Below are positions 1-13,400 of a stretch of 64,000 bases of DNA, one piece after another (within the stretch, counting starts at the first letter, position 1; the number at the start of each line of letters is the position of its first letter). Both the position numbers and the translations under genes were made by a program. Under the pieces are notes generated by a model that was not told the origin of the DNA, made no database searches, and was given only the letters and a program-made list of their open reading frames with translations. Origin of the DNA: Astropecten irregularis (taxonomy: Eukaryota > Echinodermata > Asteroidea > Paxillosida > Astropectinidae); the NCBI GenBank assembly GCA_963971285.1, contig OZ020256.1:5148501-5212500 (forward strand). Direction: 5' to 3'.

Positions 1-907
1 AAATATTTATTATTGATAAAATGGACAATATGTTATGTAAACAGGTAGATTTCAGAACAAGTTGCATATATGTACCTTTTCCTGATAATATTTGGGAATG
101 GGGGATATTCCTATTATATGTGAATCCATTTTTGCTTTATAGTATTCAGGCGGAGTGGCAGACTGCCTTGGAAGTAAGTGATGGGGTGGGGTGGTGTGTT
201 GGAGGGGGAGCTCGAGGGATGGAGAATAGCGCTGCGCACTTGCGCTAAAAATAGCACCGAACCTCAGACAAACATTGCAACGTGGCCATGCAAACGTGTG
301 GTGAGTGGAGGTATGTGTGCGCGTCACGCGTGGTGTGACGTCATTAGTGCAGAACGCTATTGGAATTAACATACTGTAATTTTGAAGAATAGGAAACACT
401 GGCAACCTATGGCAGAATCTAAAGGCTAAATCAGTCAAAATGACCTTTTGATTTTAAATTTGTATGCCATGGCCAGCATATAAAATAGGAACATACAACC
501 AAGTAAATAAAATGCCATATGTATGAAGGGTTCTCTGCAAAGATCAAATGACATACTGTATACTGTACATTATGTGCGGCATATAGGCCTATGTATGGTA
601 CATTAGATTCCGTAGTGGATTATTTCGCTTGATTGAGTGGTTTTATGAACTACTGTACAGTTCAAGTACTGTACATTAGCAATATACGTGTAAATGTTAA
701 TGCACATGTATGCACGCATAATTTTCAGTAATTGTGTAATTATGTTTACAGTATATTGGACATACATAACTGTACTTGTGCACATGCCGTATGGTACATA
801 TTTTGTGTGGCATACATACAGTGTAACTGTATGTACCTTCTATGGTTTGACACTACAAACTACATGTACATAGTACATGTTTATCTTAATTGTACACAAA
901 ATATGTT
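1..907. other. Non-coding DNA, probably an intron of the myotubularin gene
   Basis: No exon or element could be supported. The stretch is rich in TACATGTA, GTACAGT and similar self-complementary words. The missing first exons of the myotubularin gene were searched for here and not found. Confidence 0.5.
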
Positions 908-1193
908 AGGGGAGTCAGGTTGGCGTAGCGGTTCTTTCCTCGCCTTTCACCTCTGTGGACCGGGTTCAAGTCCGGCTCAGTTCACAAGTGGATTGGGTTT
1001 TCAGTCCCTACCTGATTCCGTGGGTTTTACCCAGAATATTACTCTGGGGTTTTCCTCCCACCTCCAAAACTGTTTCTTCTTCTCATCATCTTTCCATAAC
1101 AGGTTTCATCAGGCTTGCGAGCTACAGTGCCTTGGTCACTTTTGAGGAATCCTTGGTGTCATTACCAGAAATAAATAATAATAATAATTTTTA
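908..1193 (+). mobile_element. tRNA-derived SINE, family 1, copy 1
   Basis: The tRNA-like head has an A-box-like stretch (TGGCGTAGCGGTTC) and a B-box (GGGTTCAAGTCC). A unique body follows, containing GGTTTTCCTCCCACCTCC, and the copy ends in an (AAT)n tail. A second, reversed copy lies at 10553-10845, which defines the ends. Confidence 0.75.
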
Positions 1194-1435
1194 ATTACAA
1201 GTACATGTACCATACACATGAAGTGCACGGCGCGAATATATATGATCATCATGATAGAGCAACGAAAGCAAAATGTAAACTGTACATGTACAGTACAGTG
1301 GACATGTTAGTAAATACACAAAATACTGCATTTGCTCAGCCATTACCGTATATACACAGACATTGAATATACTGGCAGTAAGTGACTGTGAAAAATAGTA
1401 TCCTCCTGATTGCTTGGCCTTGGTTTCGTTATCAG

Positions 1436-4400
1436 ATTCAGCACATGCATATAGCGTCCGTGGAGAAACTGGCACTGACCACGTCGGGGTCACCGCTGCA
1501 GATCCGCTGCAAGACATTCCAGACGGCGATATTTGTGATTCCTAGGGACAAGAGCTGCCAGGAACTGTACACGTCGCTGCAGAAGCTCTCCAAGCCAGGT
1601 AACAGACTGTTATTACTCTAACCCCCTGGGAGTACTGATCTCCAAAAACCCTGCCAAGTGTAAACAGTTAATGCAATGCTTCAAAGGGGTCATATGCTAT
1701 CCTTGGTACCAAGTACCTACCCTGCTACAAATGCTACAGAATGCAGCCCAGGCAGGTGGCATCGTGTCAGGAAAAAATTGTCTGTACCTACACCTAAACC
1801 TGATGATGATGGATCTTCATCACTTGGTGGCAAGTGCGTTAGGCACTCGCCTCTCACCAATGTGGCCCGGGTTCGAATCCGGCCTGGGTCATATGTGAGT
1901 AGAGTTGTGCGTTGGTTCTCTCCTATGCTATGAGGGTTTTTCTCCAGATGATCCGGTTTTCCTCCCTCCACAAAAATCAAACACTTTCGATCTCAGGCTG
2001 TGCTCCGTGATCGTATATGGGTTGATGTGGCTGGCTGCCAAAGGGCGCCCATGAAAGCCTGCTACTCGGTCACGTGTAGCACCATCCTTCATAATTCAGC
2101 ACCCCAGCTGCCAATAAGGATGATTAGCCTCCCAAATTATTATTATTATTATTATCTTAGTGGATGATGGAGTTTCCCAGTGGAGAATTAGGGCTCTTTC
2201 ATGCAGGGGTCGAAATTTAACTTCAGTCTCTTGGTGGCCCGCAGGGCCAGTGCACTGCACTGGCATTGTTCCTCAAATCACTCAGTAGTAGATGTGCCTT
2301 CCAAACTTGTAAATCAATGGGAGACTTTGGAGAACCGGTCTTCGAGTCAACAGCGCACGCGCACGCAATTGTGAGCATGCGCGCATTGTTTTGTGCATGC
2401 GTACGCGCTTTTTAGCTAATTGCCAAATGATTCCACTTCCATCCTTCCTCCTTTTCACAACTCCTCCGTCTGCTCCCATCTCCCACACACAGCTACGTTG
2501 AATGAGGTGTACGCATTCCACTACAAGTCGGCCAGTTTCCAGACTGGCCTGCCGGCCCACTGGGACCCCTTTGACCTCACCGCAGACTACGCACGCATGG
2601 GTGTTCCCAACGGCAGGTGGTGCTCCACGTCCATCAACAAGAACTACGAGGTAATATTCTGCAGTCAGACTCTCTTAATTAAGCTGCGTTCGAGTAGCTT
2701 CCCTCGATCAGTACGGGTCACGTCACCCGGATCAGCCACCACAGTCCGGCTAATCGAATGCTTGCTTACCTTTCTGCCATCTTGAATTTGTGTGACGTGT
2801 TTCCCACCACTGACTCTGCTCGCGAGTAGGGTCACTGGTGGCTGCCCTGGGTGAACCCCGAGAATGACGTCAGACCTAATCGAACTGTACGGGGGCTGAC
2901 TCAGAGCGACCTAGGTGACCTACTTGAACGCACCTTAAGAGTATTTGGGGGAAAGGTTTGTGGTTGGGGAGCAGCTGTGTTCTCCTGCATAGCATTTTGT
3001 TTTCTACTCGGGGCTCAAATTCATAAGAGATTGTCTTAGTAAATTTTGACTCAGCATTTTGGATTGTATATGCCAAGCAAATATTGGACTAGAACCAGTA
3101 AACAGGGTTCATTGAGGCAACTGTGTGAACTCATGCCACAAAATTGGGCATAATGTCAAGCAGATTTGTAATCGAGATATTGATTCCAACTAAAAAATTA
3201 ACTAAAAAAAGACCTTTTCGGTCATGAGGGTCCTCCGTTTGTCAAAACCTGCAACATCTCTAGTGATCAATGATTGGTCTAGACATGACAGAGTGTTGCA
3301 ATGGGGACATCACCAAATGCCGCAAATGCTGGAGACTTGTTCTAGTAGGTTTGGGCAAATTTAAGTCATATTTGTTTGAGCCTTAGACCGTGTTGGAAAC
3401 GAACTTCCAGAGCTACGGCTAGGTCTATTGCCTAGGTGTCACTGCACCCAATGGAGCGAAGACCTAGACCTAGCCCTAGACAACAGATTCAGATGCAGCC
3501 GTAGACTTGCCTTTGATATGTAGAACTCTTTACGATTAGCGTCATTCTTTTCTTTTTCGTTTTTCTTTTCAGATCTGTGACACCTATCCCAAGTTGATAC
3601 ACGTGCCCGTCACAGCCAGTACTCCTGTGCTCGTGGGCAGTGCTCGATTCCGCAGCCGAGGCAGGCTACCGGTGCTGTCCTACCTCCATAAAGATAACAA
3701 TGTAGGTAGAGGAGCCAGAGAGGAAATGTATTTCATAATGCTTACAAGCTTCAAAGTTAACCTTATTTTGTTCCCACTTACCTGACACTTCCCAATGGAC
3801 CGATTCCTACAAGTAATAAACTGCTGCAATCAAAATGATAACCTGAAATTTATAAAATGCTTGGCGTTTCGATCCTAGCAGGATCTTTATCGTAGGCTTT
3901 GATAAAAATCCTGCTAGTATTGAAAGGCGTCAGGCTCTCTGTTACTCCAAGCGATTCCTACTAAATAATTAATTTTTCACAACTGGTCACCGGATTGAAA
4001 AATCAATCCTTAAGTCACGTTTTTCCAGGAATTAAAAAAAGAAGCTCAAATTAAAGTTTGTGTCTTTTTTTTCTTTTAATTTCTGCAATTATGTTTGACA
4101 AATATGAATTCAAAAATCTTTAATTTACCATTATCAATCATGTATTATACCTTTAAAGTGGGTACATGTATGTGTGCAGTTTTGATTCTCCAATGCATAA
4201 TGTACAATCAGCACCCATTTTTCAATATTTAGACAGTATCTGTGGTATCTTGTTTAAATGTCATATTTATCATTTCTACAAGTTGTGTCTATACTCAATG
4301 ACTATTTTCCATACTCAATGTCTGATATTTCCCCCTGCAGGCCTCCATGTCTCGTTGTAGCCAGCCATTGGCAGGCTTCAGTGCACGTTGTCTGGAGGAT

Positions 4401-7400
4401 GAGCAGATGCTACAAGCAATACTGAACACCAATCCTAAAAGCACTTTCATGTATGTCGTAGACACTCGGCCAAAGGTAAGCCATATCAGAGAGAATCGTC
4501 TTGCATTATTTGGTCAAAACTAGTTTTTAAGATTCTAATTAAGTTGGCAAGAGAAAAATACAGAATGGAAAAAATTAATTCTATTTTAAGACACTCTGAA
4601 TTACTGAGTTACTGACAACTGTGCTTTGATGAAAATTCATTGTCGGAAGTGTATGGATGAATGATTTTATGCAGTGAGGAATTTACAATAAATCATTCTT
4701 ATTTTTAAAACTAATTGAAAATTTAAATTAGACTAATGCTGACTACTCCCTTCCTGTGCCTTATTGTCTTATTGATTAAAAAACACTAACCCTTAGTAAT
4801 TTGGAGTCATTGAAAACTTGATTGGAGCGGGATTCGAACCAGCAACCTCCGGAATACCGTACTGGTGCTCTTTCCAACTGAGCTATCCAGCCCTTTGTTG
4901 GTGGTGTCCCTGATAGTCAATTATCTTTGTCCGTTTGGCAGTCAGAAGCCATGAAACCATGCACATACTGCTATATCCCAAGGATCATTTAAGATGCACG
5001 CAGCATAAGCAATGCTATGACATCAGACTTACTTGTCTTATTCCTCTCTCTCTTGTTTGATGCCTAGATCAATGCCATGGTGAACAAAGCTTCAGGGAAA
5101 GGATACGAAAGCACCGACTTCTACACCAACATCAAATTCAAGTTTCTGGGCATTGAAAATATACACGTTATGAGGAACAGTCTGCAAAAACTCACAGAAG
5201 GTAATTACAGTGTGGAACGCAGCTACATGTATAACGAACACCGCTATACCTAACATTTGGCTATACCGAACATCATCCTTGGCTCCCAATTTTCATGTGT
5301 AATGTATAGGCCTGCTTAATATTGTTCACTTTAACGGACGACCACTAAAATGAAATATTTCTCTGCATCCCTGCATAGTGGTGTTCCACTGCACAAAATT
5401 ATTCATGTGAAAAAAAATAATAATAAGAAGTATTTTTGGAAAGCAAATCTTGGCCCAACTATTCAGTAATGTTCAAATGTTGTCTTAGGGTCGATATTAA
5501 TCATTGGAATCTCCAAAAGGAGACATTAATTAAGACATATTTTGACAAAAAACTCGCATCTTTATCCAGTCGCATTGCCAGACTTATTCTGTCATCCTTC
5601 AGACGTAATTTCTTGAATAATACAGTAGCCTTTAATTTCTGGTTGTGTTGTCTTTGTTTTTGTGATGAAGTGTGTGAGCTGAAGAATCCGTCCATGGAAG
5701 CCTTCCTGAACGGACTGGAGAACAGCGGCTGGCTACGGCACATCAAGGCCATCATGGATACCTCCGTCTTCATTGCAAAGGTATAAAAACAAAAACCATT
5801 ACATCGTGGCCAAATTTCACCAATGGGAGACTTTTGAGACGTTGGCGGTAGCAGGCTGAAGTCTCTTGTTTTGATAGCTCTGAGCATGCTCGTGTTGTTG
5901 TGAGCATGCGTGCATTGTTGTGAGCATGCCTGCATTGTTGTGCGTGTGTGATATCAAGTTGAAGCCCCAGCTCCAAAGTCTCCCATTGTACAGACTTCTG
6001 CTGATATGTCCCAACTCTGCAAGTTTCATAGTGTTTTCAAATAATCTTTTTTGGGGAGAGCCACCTTTTCAGCTTGTAACTGAGCAGCCCTGACATTGAA
6101 TGTGTACAAGCAGTGCTTTTTTGAATGTCAAAATTGCTACTTTTTTGTAGAATAAACCAAGTTATTTAACTTTTTTAATGAGATTTTGAACAAAAGCAAA
6201 TTCAGTGTAAATAAAATTCTAGGAGTTAATGGGAGAAACTGTATTACATGTACTATACAAGTTAAAGTAAGCTGTTTTACATAATGTATGAACATCGGTG
6301 AGATTTGGTGCAGCTAACTGAGCGACACAAGTTTCTGACAACTTCAGATTAATTGACTTATATTATTTTAATTAAAGGTAATACCATACTTTGGTTTTTG
6401 GCAAAGAAATGCAGATTCATGGGCAACCATATCAAGGAAGATACAGTAACAGTCATCTGTGAAAATTTTAGTCCCATACGGTGCCCACTTTTTGAGAAAA
6501 CAGTGAAAAACGTTATTTTTTATCTTTAAAAGATCAAAATTGTTTTTGGTAATTGATTTCACTCTTTTCTAGATAAATACACCATTTCAGGCAGATAAAT
6601 TTTAACGATATAATTCTACCATCACCATCTTTATATTCTGTAAGTTATAGGTAAATCTGTGAAGATTTCTGTTTCGGTATGCTACCATAGTATGATAGTA
6701 CCTTTAAAGACTGCACCAACTTGATCATTTTTCGTATTTTGTCAAAAAACAAAATTGTTTGTGAAGAGCATGGATGATATATCTCTTGATTGACCTCAGG
6801 GATGATTTGGCCATTGATATGTTTTGTTTCTGCCCGGCAGAAGTCTCAATTAATTTGCACTGATCTCCCTCTTAAAGGTAGTATCTTACTTTGGTAAGAA
6901 ACCAAAACAGAAATGTTCACAGATTTACGTATAACTTACAGGGTATGAAGATGGTGGTGGTAGAAACATACCGTTAAAATGTTTCCACCTGAAATGGTGT
7001 ATTTATCCAGAAATTAGTAAAACAACGACCGAAAATCTTTTTGATCTTTTAAAAGATCAAAAATAAAAGAGGAAAGACTTAAGAAATGCTGTGGCTGTTT
7101 TTCACTGCTTTCTCAAAAAGTGGGCGCCGTATGGGACTGATATCTTCACAGATGACTGTTACTGTATCTGTCTTGATATTTGTGCCCATGAATCTGTATT
7201 TCTTTGATCAAAACCAAAGTATGATATTACCTTTAACTGAACGGAGAGCATGGCTTTGCGCTGGAATCCAATTCAAGGATCATGACGTTGTAGTCCTGGA
7301 GCAAATTTAATAACCACAGTTGGTTTTTATTTGGAGGCAGTGGAGGGGGCATTTCAGAGATAAAGAACCTGTTTTAGGGCAAATTGGGATTTGTACACTT

Positions 7401-10400
7401 GGTTGACCTCCGAGGTTCAGATGTGCTCGCCATTTTGTGGCTTTATATTATTCCCCAGGGTCTCCCCCTTTTCAGATCACAAGTCTTTATTTTAATCAGA
7501 CAGTCGATGACTTGGTGGAAAGATTTGAGATGTTTTAAAGGTACAATATCATACTTTGGTAGCATACCGAAACAGAAATCTTCACAGATTTACCTATATT
7601 TTACAGGGTATAAAGATGGTGATGGTAGAAACATACTGTTCAAGTTTTTCTGCCAGAAATGCTGTACCTATCAAATACTGTGGGCATTTTTCACTGTTTT
7701 CTCAAAAGTGGGCACCGTTTGGCAGTGGAAAATTCACAGATGACTCTGTATCTTTCTTGATATTTTTCGTGAATTTCTGTTTCCCTTTTCAAACCAGAGA
7801 ATCTACTTCCGAACCGCAGCCAAAAGCCTCTATTTCGATACACGTTATTTTAGAATGGATTCATGAATTGGAGCCGAAACCTGAGATGGAGCCTGAGCCT
7901 CCGTTTCTTAAATGCCCTATGAATGAATTTGACTCTAAATGACCATTTTGCTCCTCTGTTTTGTGTTGCAGGCTCTCTCGGACGAGGGCATCAGTGTGTT
8001 GGTGCACTGTTCCGATGGCTGGGATCGGACCGCTCAGACTTGTTCCTTGGCCAGTCTACTACTCGATCCATATTACAGAACTATACAGGGCTTTCAGGTA
8101 AGGACTGTGCACTCAAAATTGGTTGAGCATTATAACGTGCACTTATAATGCTCAGTTGGTTGAATGTTTTATTCTTATGAGCAACATCTAATTTGATTGG
8201 AGGAGATTGTGTCACATGGTGCGATATCTGTCATATAAAGCCAATGAGAATGAGACTTCTGTACTGCCTTCCCGGAGTATCTTTTGGTCTTAAGCCAGTG
8301 AGTTTCCCCCATCGTACACATGGGCAATGAACACCTGTCCGTCTCTAATGCTACGCTTCACGTCCTGGCTGCCTGCTGTCCCCATTTTGCCTTGGTGGCC
8401 CTATATACTGTACACGTACAGTTCAATACTAAATCCACAAAATTGTTGTAGACCTCAGAATTTGCACTGCCCTGTTTGTGTGTGGATGTCCGGGGGCCAT
8501 CCTATTAAGATGCTTAAGCACCAAAATTTGCTTATTAAGCGCCAAAAACTTTGGCAAATAAAATCAGTATGCCAGCCAAAACTCCTTGCGCCTGCTATGC
8601 TCATAGCAAACAATGGCCAAATACAAGTCAAAAGCAGTAAACATCACATGAAAATATTGCTGCCAATCCTGTTTGATCATGGAAGACTTTTCATGCTTAA
8701 GCAAATTTTGTGCTTAAGCCCCTGGCATGCTCATGCTAAAATATGACGTATTCTCTGTGCTTTGCTTTTTAGGTTTTAATAGAGAAGGAATGGCTGTCAT
8801 TTGGTCACAAGTTTCTGGACAGGTAAGCTTTACCCAATGGCAATATAATTGTTGATAGAATAAGCAATAGGTTGAGTGTACATGTACATGTACTGCAGTA
8901 TACTGGTGGATCACTGTCTTTTCATTTGCATTGTCTGGTGTGTATATTTAACACTGTTGGTCTATTCTCCTTGTGGCCTTTTCTGTCGTTTGCTCATTTA
9001 CCTTACACCATCCCTCATTACATGCTACCTTGCCATTCTGATTACAACCAGATGGGGTCCTGTTGACCCCCATTGCCTCCCGACAGGGTTATCTTCCCTC
9101 CCCGTTCTCATATTGATCCAGTTCACTGCTTGTTCGTTCCATCTTGCAAAAGATGCACTCAAGTGTGAGTGCTGTTCTGTGACCTTTACCAATCATGTAT
9201 TATTACCTTTAATTTGGGAGCAGATGCGGCCTGGTGTCCTACGAGTCGCGCGAGTTCTCCCCGGTATTCACCCAGTTTATCGACTGCGTCTGGCAACTGA
9301 CCCAGCAGTTCCCCTGTGCATTCCAGTTCAATGAGCGCTTCCTCCTGGAGCTCCACGACCACGTCTTCTCCTGCCAGTTCGGCAACTTCCTTGGCAACTG
9401 TGAGAAGGACAGAGTTGACAACAGGTGAGAGAAAGACTCCCCGGGTCTCTGACCTTCCCAAATCCTCAAGAGATCCTATGGTAAGGTGACCAGACGTCCC
9501 CGATTTCCGGGACAGTCCCCGATTTGACAGTGCCGTCCCCGATTCGACGAAATGCCCCTGGAAATTCTAATTGTTCTAAAAAAACAAAAAACTGAACACA
9601 AATGCCGCGCTGAAGAAGATCCATTATTCAAAGAAGTATGCGAAGACAACCGCCTAAGACATGAGCCTGAGCCGGAGCCGAGGTTTGGAAAAGGCCCCAG
9701 GTGTGTTGTCTGAAATTATCTCCACCTTCTAGCCCTCCAGTTCTTTGCAGAAGCCCCTTTGCCCAAAGAAGAGATTAATTTCGCCTGGTGCTCCTACAAA
9801 CCTCTCTCCTTATTCGGAGTGATAGTTGCACACAGGCCATAACTGTATAAGAACTAATCAGGTGCAAAAATGTCTGAAACTGATATAGACCTTTCTTTTG
9901 TTTAAAAACACTGACATGCTGGTTGGCAATACTTCGTACTGGCGGCCAAATGTTGCAAATCATTTCGTCTTCTTGACAGAAGGCATGAACACATTCAAAA
10001 TAATTTGCAAACTTTCCCTAGCTGTACAAATTAAATTCATACCATCATTGCTTGCGTTGTTTCCATTACATTCAGCAATATCTTGCAACGTTTATGAAAC
10101 GTTGTGTTTAATTGTGGGTATTTTTTTATGCCCGGCTTTGATGGCTCGCCATAGTTTCCGCCATCTTGGTTGGCAAAAACTTGGGCTGTGACGTTGCAAA
10201 CGAAAGGTCTATAGGAAAATATCAACACATGCTGGCAGATTTGGCGTAATCAGGTGCAGTGGTGCACTTGTTATTTCTGGCACTTTTTTGTATCGAAGCC
10301 TCTCTGTTATGTGTTTTTTTTCCTCGGCAGGATATCGGATAGGACCTATTCCTTGTGGACCTACATGCAGGGCAGGATGGCCGACTATTACAACCCTCTG

Positions 10401-13400
10401 TACATGGCACACTCGCCCACCACGGGAGGAATACTCAGACCCAACCTTTCCCCGCAAATGTTCAAGTGAGTATGTGGTATTATTATTATTATTATTGCTT
10501 AGAGTTAGGAGGGCCTGACGCGTTTCGATCCTAGCAGGATCTTATCGAAGGCAATAATATTGTATTATTATTATTATTTATTTCTGGTAATGACACCAAG
10601 GATTCCTCAAAAGCGCAATAGGCACTGTAGCTCAAAAGCCTGATGAAACCTTTTATGGGAAGATGATGAGAAGAAGATGCAGTTTAAGAGGTGGGAGGAA
10701 AACCCCAGAGTAATATTCTGGATAAAACCCACAGAATCATGTAGGGACTGAAAACCCAATCCACTTGTGGACCAAGCCTGACTTGAACCCGGTCCGCAGA
10801 GGTGAAAGGTAAGGAAAGAACCGCTACACCAACCTGACCTGAATATAAATTTTCAGGCGGAAATATTTTTAACAGTATATTTCTACCAGCACCATCTTCA
10901 TACCCTGAAAGTCATACATAAATCTGTGAACATTTCTGTTTAGGTATGTTACCAATCCTGTACTGTATCTTAAAGTGTTCATAAAGGACAATTGTTTGAT
11001 TGTGTGTTTTGTACAGATTCTGGAGGGGCATGTACAATCGTTACGACAATGGAGTGCATCCACGCGAGCCCATAGCGGATATTCTCAATGCCATAAAGGA
11101 CCACAGCTCCTCCCTGTCTGATCACGTCAAATTCCTAGAAGATGTAAGTCTGTTCCTCCGAGAAAATGACAGAATGCTGTCATATTTGGTTTCTGTCATG
11201 ACTGTCATTTTATGGAATGAGTTGAAAGATAACTGGCAGTGGTAGTCGGCAGGTCTGAAGTAACTAGTGTTAACAAGTCAAAGAAGAAAGTGTCAAGATT
11301 TTAGCGGTGGGAGGGCATTTACACCCAAGGCGAAATATTCTTGGGGATCCCCACGTGAACATTTTTGTTATTGCGTATCAGCCAGATTGGGATTACAATC
11401 AGGGCTGCAGGTTTCGGAGGTAAGGGAAGTAAAACTCTCTGTTTTATACCAAAACTATGAAAGAGGAATCCTGTACTCCTTTATCAGCACCTGTTGTTTA
11501 GTTTGTGGCCTTTGTAGGAGCGAGCCACAATAAGAAATTCACTTGTTTAGTTGTAAATCTAACATACTTAAATTACAGTTGAGCCTGATGTGTAGTTGTT
11601 GTTTGGTCTTTAAAAAACAGAAAGTGTCCGATTTGAAGGAAATTCTCGGCATCTCCGAGGATGAGGACTTATCGGACATGTCGGATGGCAAGGCCTCGTC
11701 GTTGCCGGAGATCAACTCGGTGGAGAGCAGCTCGGAGGACAGTTCCTGGCAGGAGAAAGAGATGGACAAGGGAAAGAACCCGCCGGACAACAAGACTCTG
11801 GAGAACCACCGGCGTCTGGTCACCGACAACCAGGGAGAGGTGGCAGGGGTGGAGGACATGTCGCCAAATTCTCCTTCCAAGCCCATGAGGATACGCAGTG
11901 AGGACAGTGGGGAGATCTTGTCGGCCTCGCTCTTAGCCGAGGCCGTGGAGTCGGTCAGTCTGAACTGGCGAGGCTTCAGGAATATACGGCAGTGTGTGTG
12001 CTCGTCACCATTTGACCACTTCAGCCGAAAGGTGAGATCCGACGAAGCTTTTGTCATTTTAACCCCCGTCTTGTTAATAATGTGTTTCACGAGCTGAAGG
12101 TGGCAAGTGCGTTAGGCACTCTCCTCTCACCAATGTGGCCTGGGTTTGAATCCGGCCTGGGTCATATGTGAGTAGAGTTGTGGGTTGGTTCTCTCCTATG
12201 CTACAAGGGTTTTTCTCCGGGTTCTCCTACCTCCACAAAAATCAAACACTTTTGATCTCAGGCTGTACTCCGTGATCATATATGGGTTGAGCCAAGGGCA
12301 CCCATGAAAGCCTGCTACTTGATCACGTTGAAGTCGCATCCTTCGCAATTCAGCACCCCAGCTGCGAGTAAGGATGATTAACCTCCCAAATCATTATTAT
12401 TATTATTAAAAAAACCCAAATCTGCTGTTAGCTATGGATTCATCATCCGTTTTAGGGCACAGTCTGTAATGGATTATCTTTCTACATTTACGCTGTACTG
12501 ATGCATTGTCTTCTATTGTGACATCCAGGTAGGTTACTCGACACTTAGTACTCAACATGTAGAGATCAATTCCATTCTAGTTTGAAAGATAATAGCAGAG
12601 ATGTTGACTCGAGTCGGTGACTTGGAGTTGAGTCCGACTCGAGTCACCCAATTTTTGTGACTTGTGACTTGACTTGACTTGGAACACAACAACTCGAGAC
12701 TTGACTTGACTTGAGGAAATGTGACTTGCGACTTGACTTGACTAGTGAAAATTTGACTTGGTTGCAACTTATATAAAAGTGCTCATAATGAAGAACAGTA
12801 GGTAGTGCTTTTACAAATCTAACAAGGGACACTGTCACAAATCTTGCTCCAGTTCAATGGCCCTTTCATATTGAATGTATTCATGTCTGACCATTCATGC
12901 AAGACCTACTTCGAAGGATTTGTTTCCTAAACTTGTTCCCATCTGAAACTAGAACTCTTTTACAAATTGGCTATTTACCAACTTCAGTATCCAAGAGAAT
13001 CTGAAGGATGCTGAGGCAAAGAGCCTGGCCACTGTGATGTTATGATTGATGCTACGAATAATATGATCCCCTTTTTTCACACCAGGGGCCAATTTCACAA
13101 AGCACAAAAATTTGCTTAGCACAAAAATGTCTTGCCCAATAAAACAAACCACAGTTAACAATTTCATTCGATGTTCATGGTCAGTCAACAACAGCCAAAG
13201 AACAATCACAAGTGATACACAACACATGGATATTTGTTTGTTAACCCTGTATTTATTAAGACTGAAATGTCATGCTTTTAGCAAATTGTTGTGCTAAGCA
13301 GCGCCGTGAAATTGGCCCCTGGGTCCACCTCTGCATCTGCTTGCTGGTTTAACCCCGCCCCTCTCCTCTGTCTCCCTCTTTAGTATCATTGTTGGAAATG

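Noticed and set aside
1..1435. Search for the missing N-terminal (PH-GRAM) exons of the myotubularin gene
   Set aside because: No frame with a phase-0 donor and PH-GRAM-like residues was found; the exons are presumed to lie upstream of the window.
4823..4896. A working tRNA gene
   Set aside because: A and B boxes are present but the acceptor arms do not pair; kept as a SINE or tRNA relic.
11661..11888. Arg-rich plus-strand frame
   Set aside because: Another frame of the acidic, Ser-rich linker exon of the myotubularin gene; the true frame joins cleanly to both neighbours.
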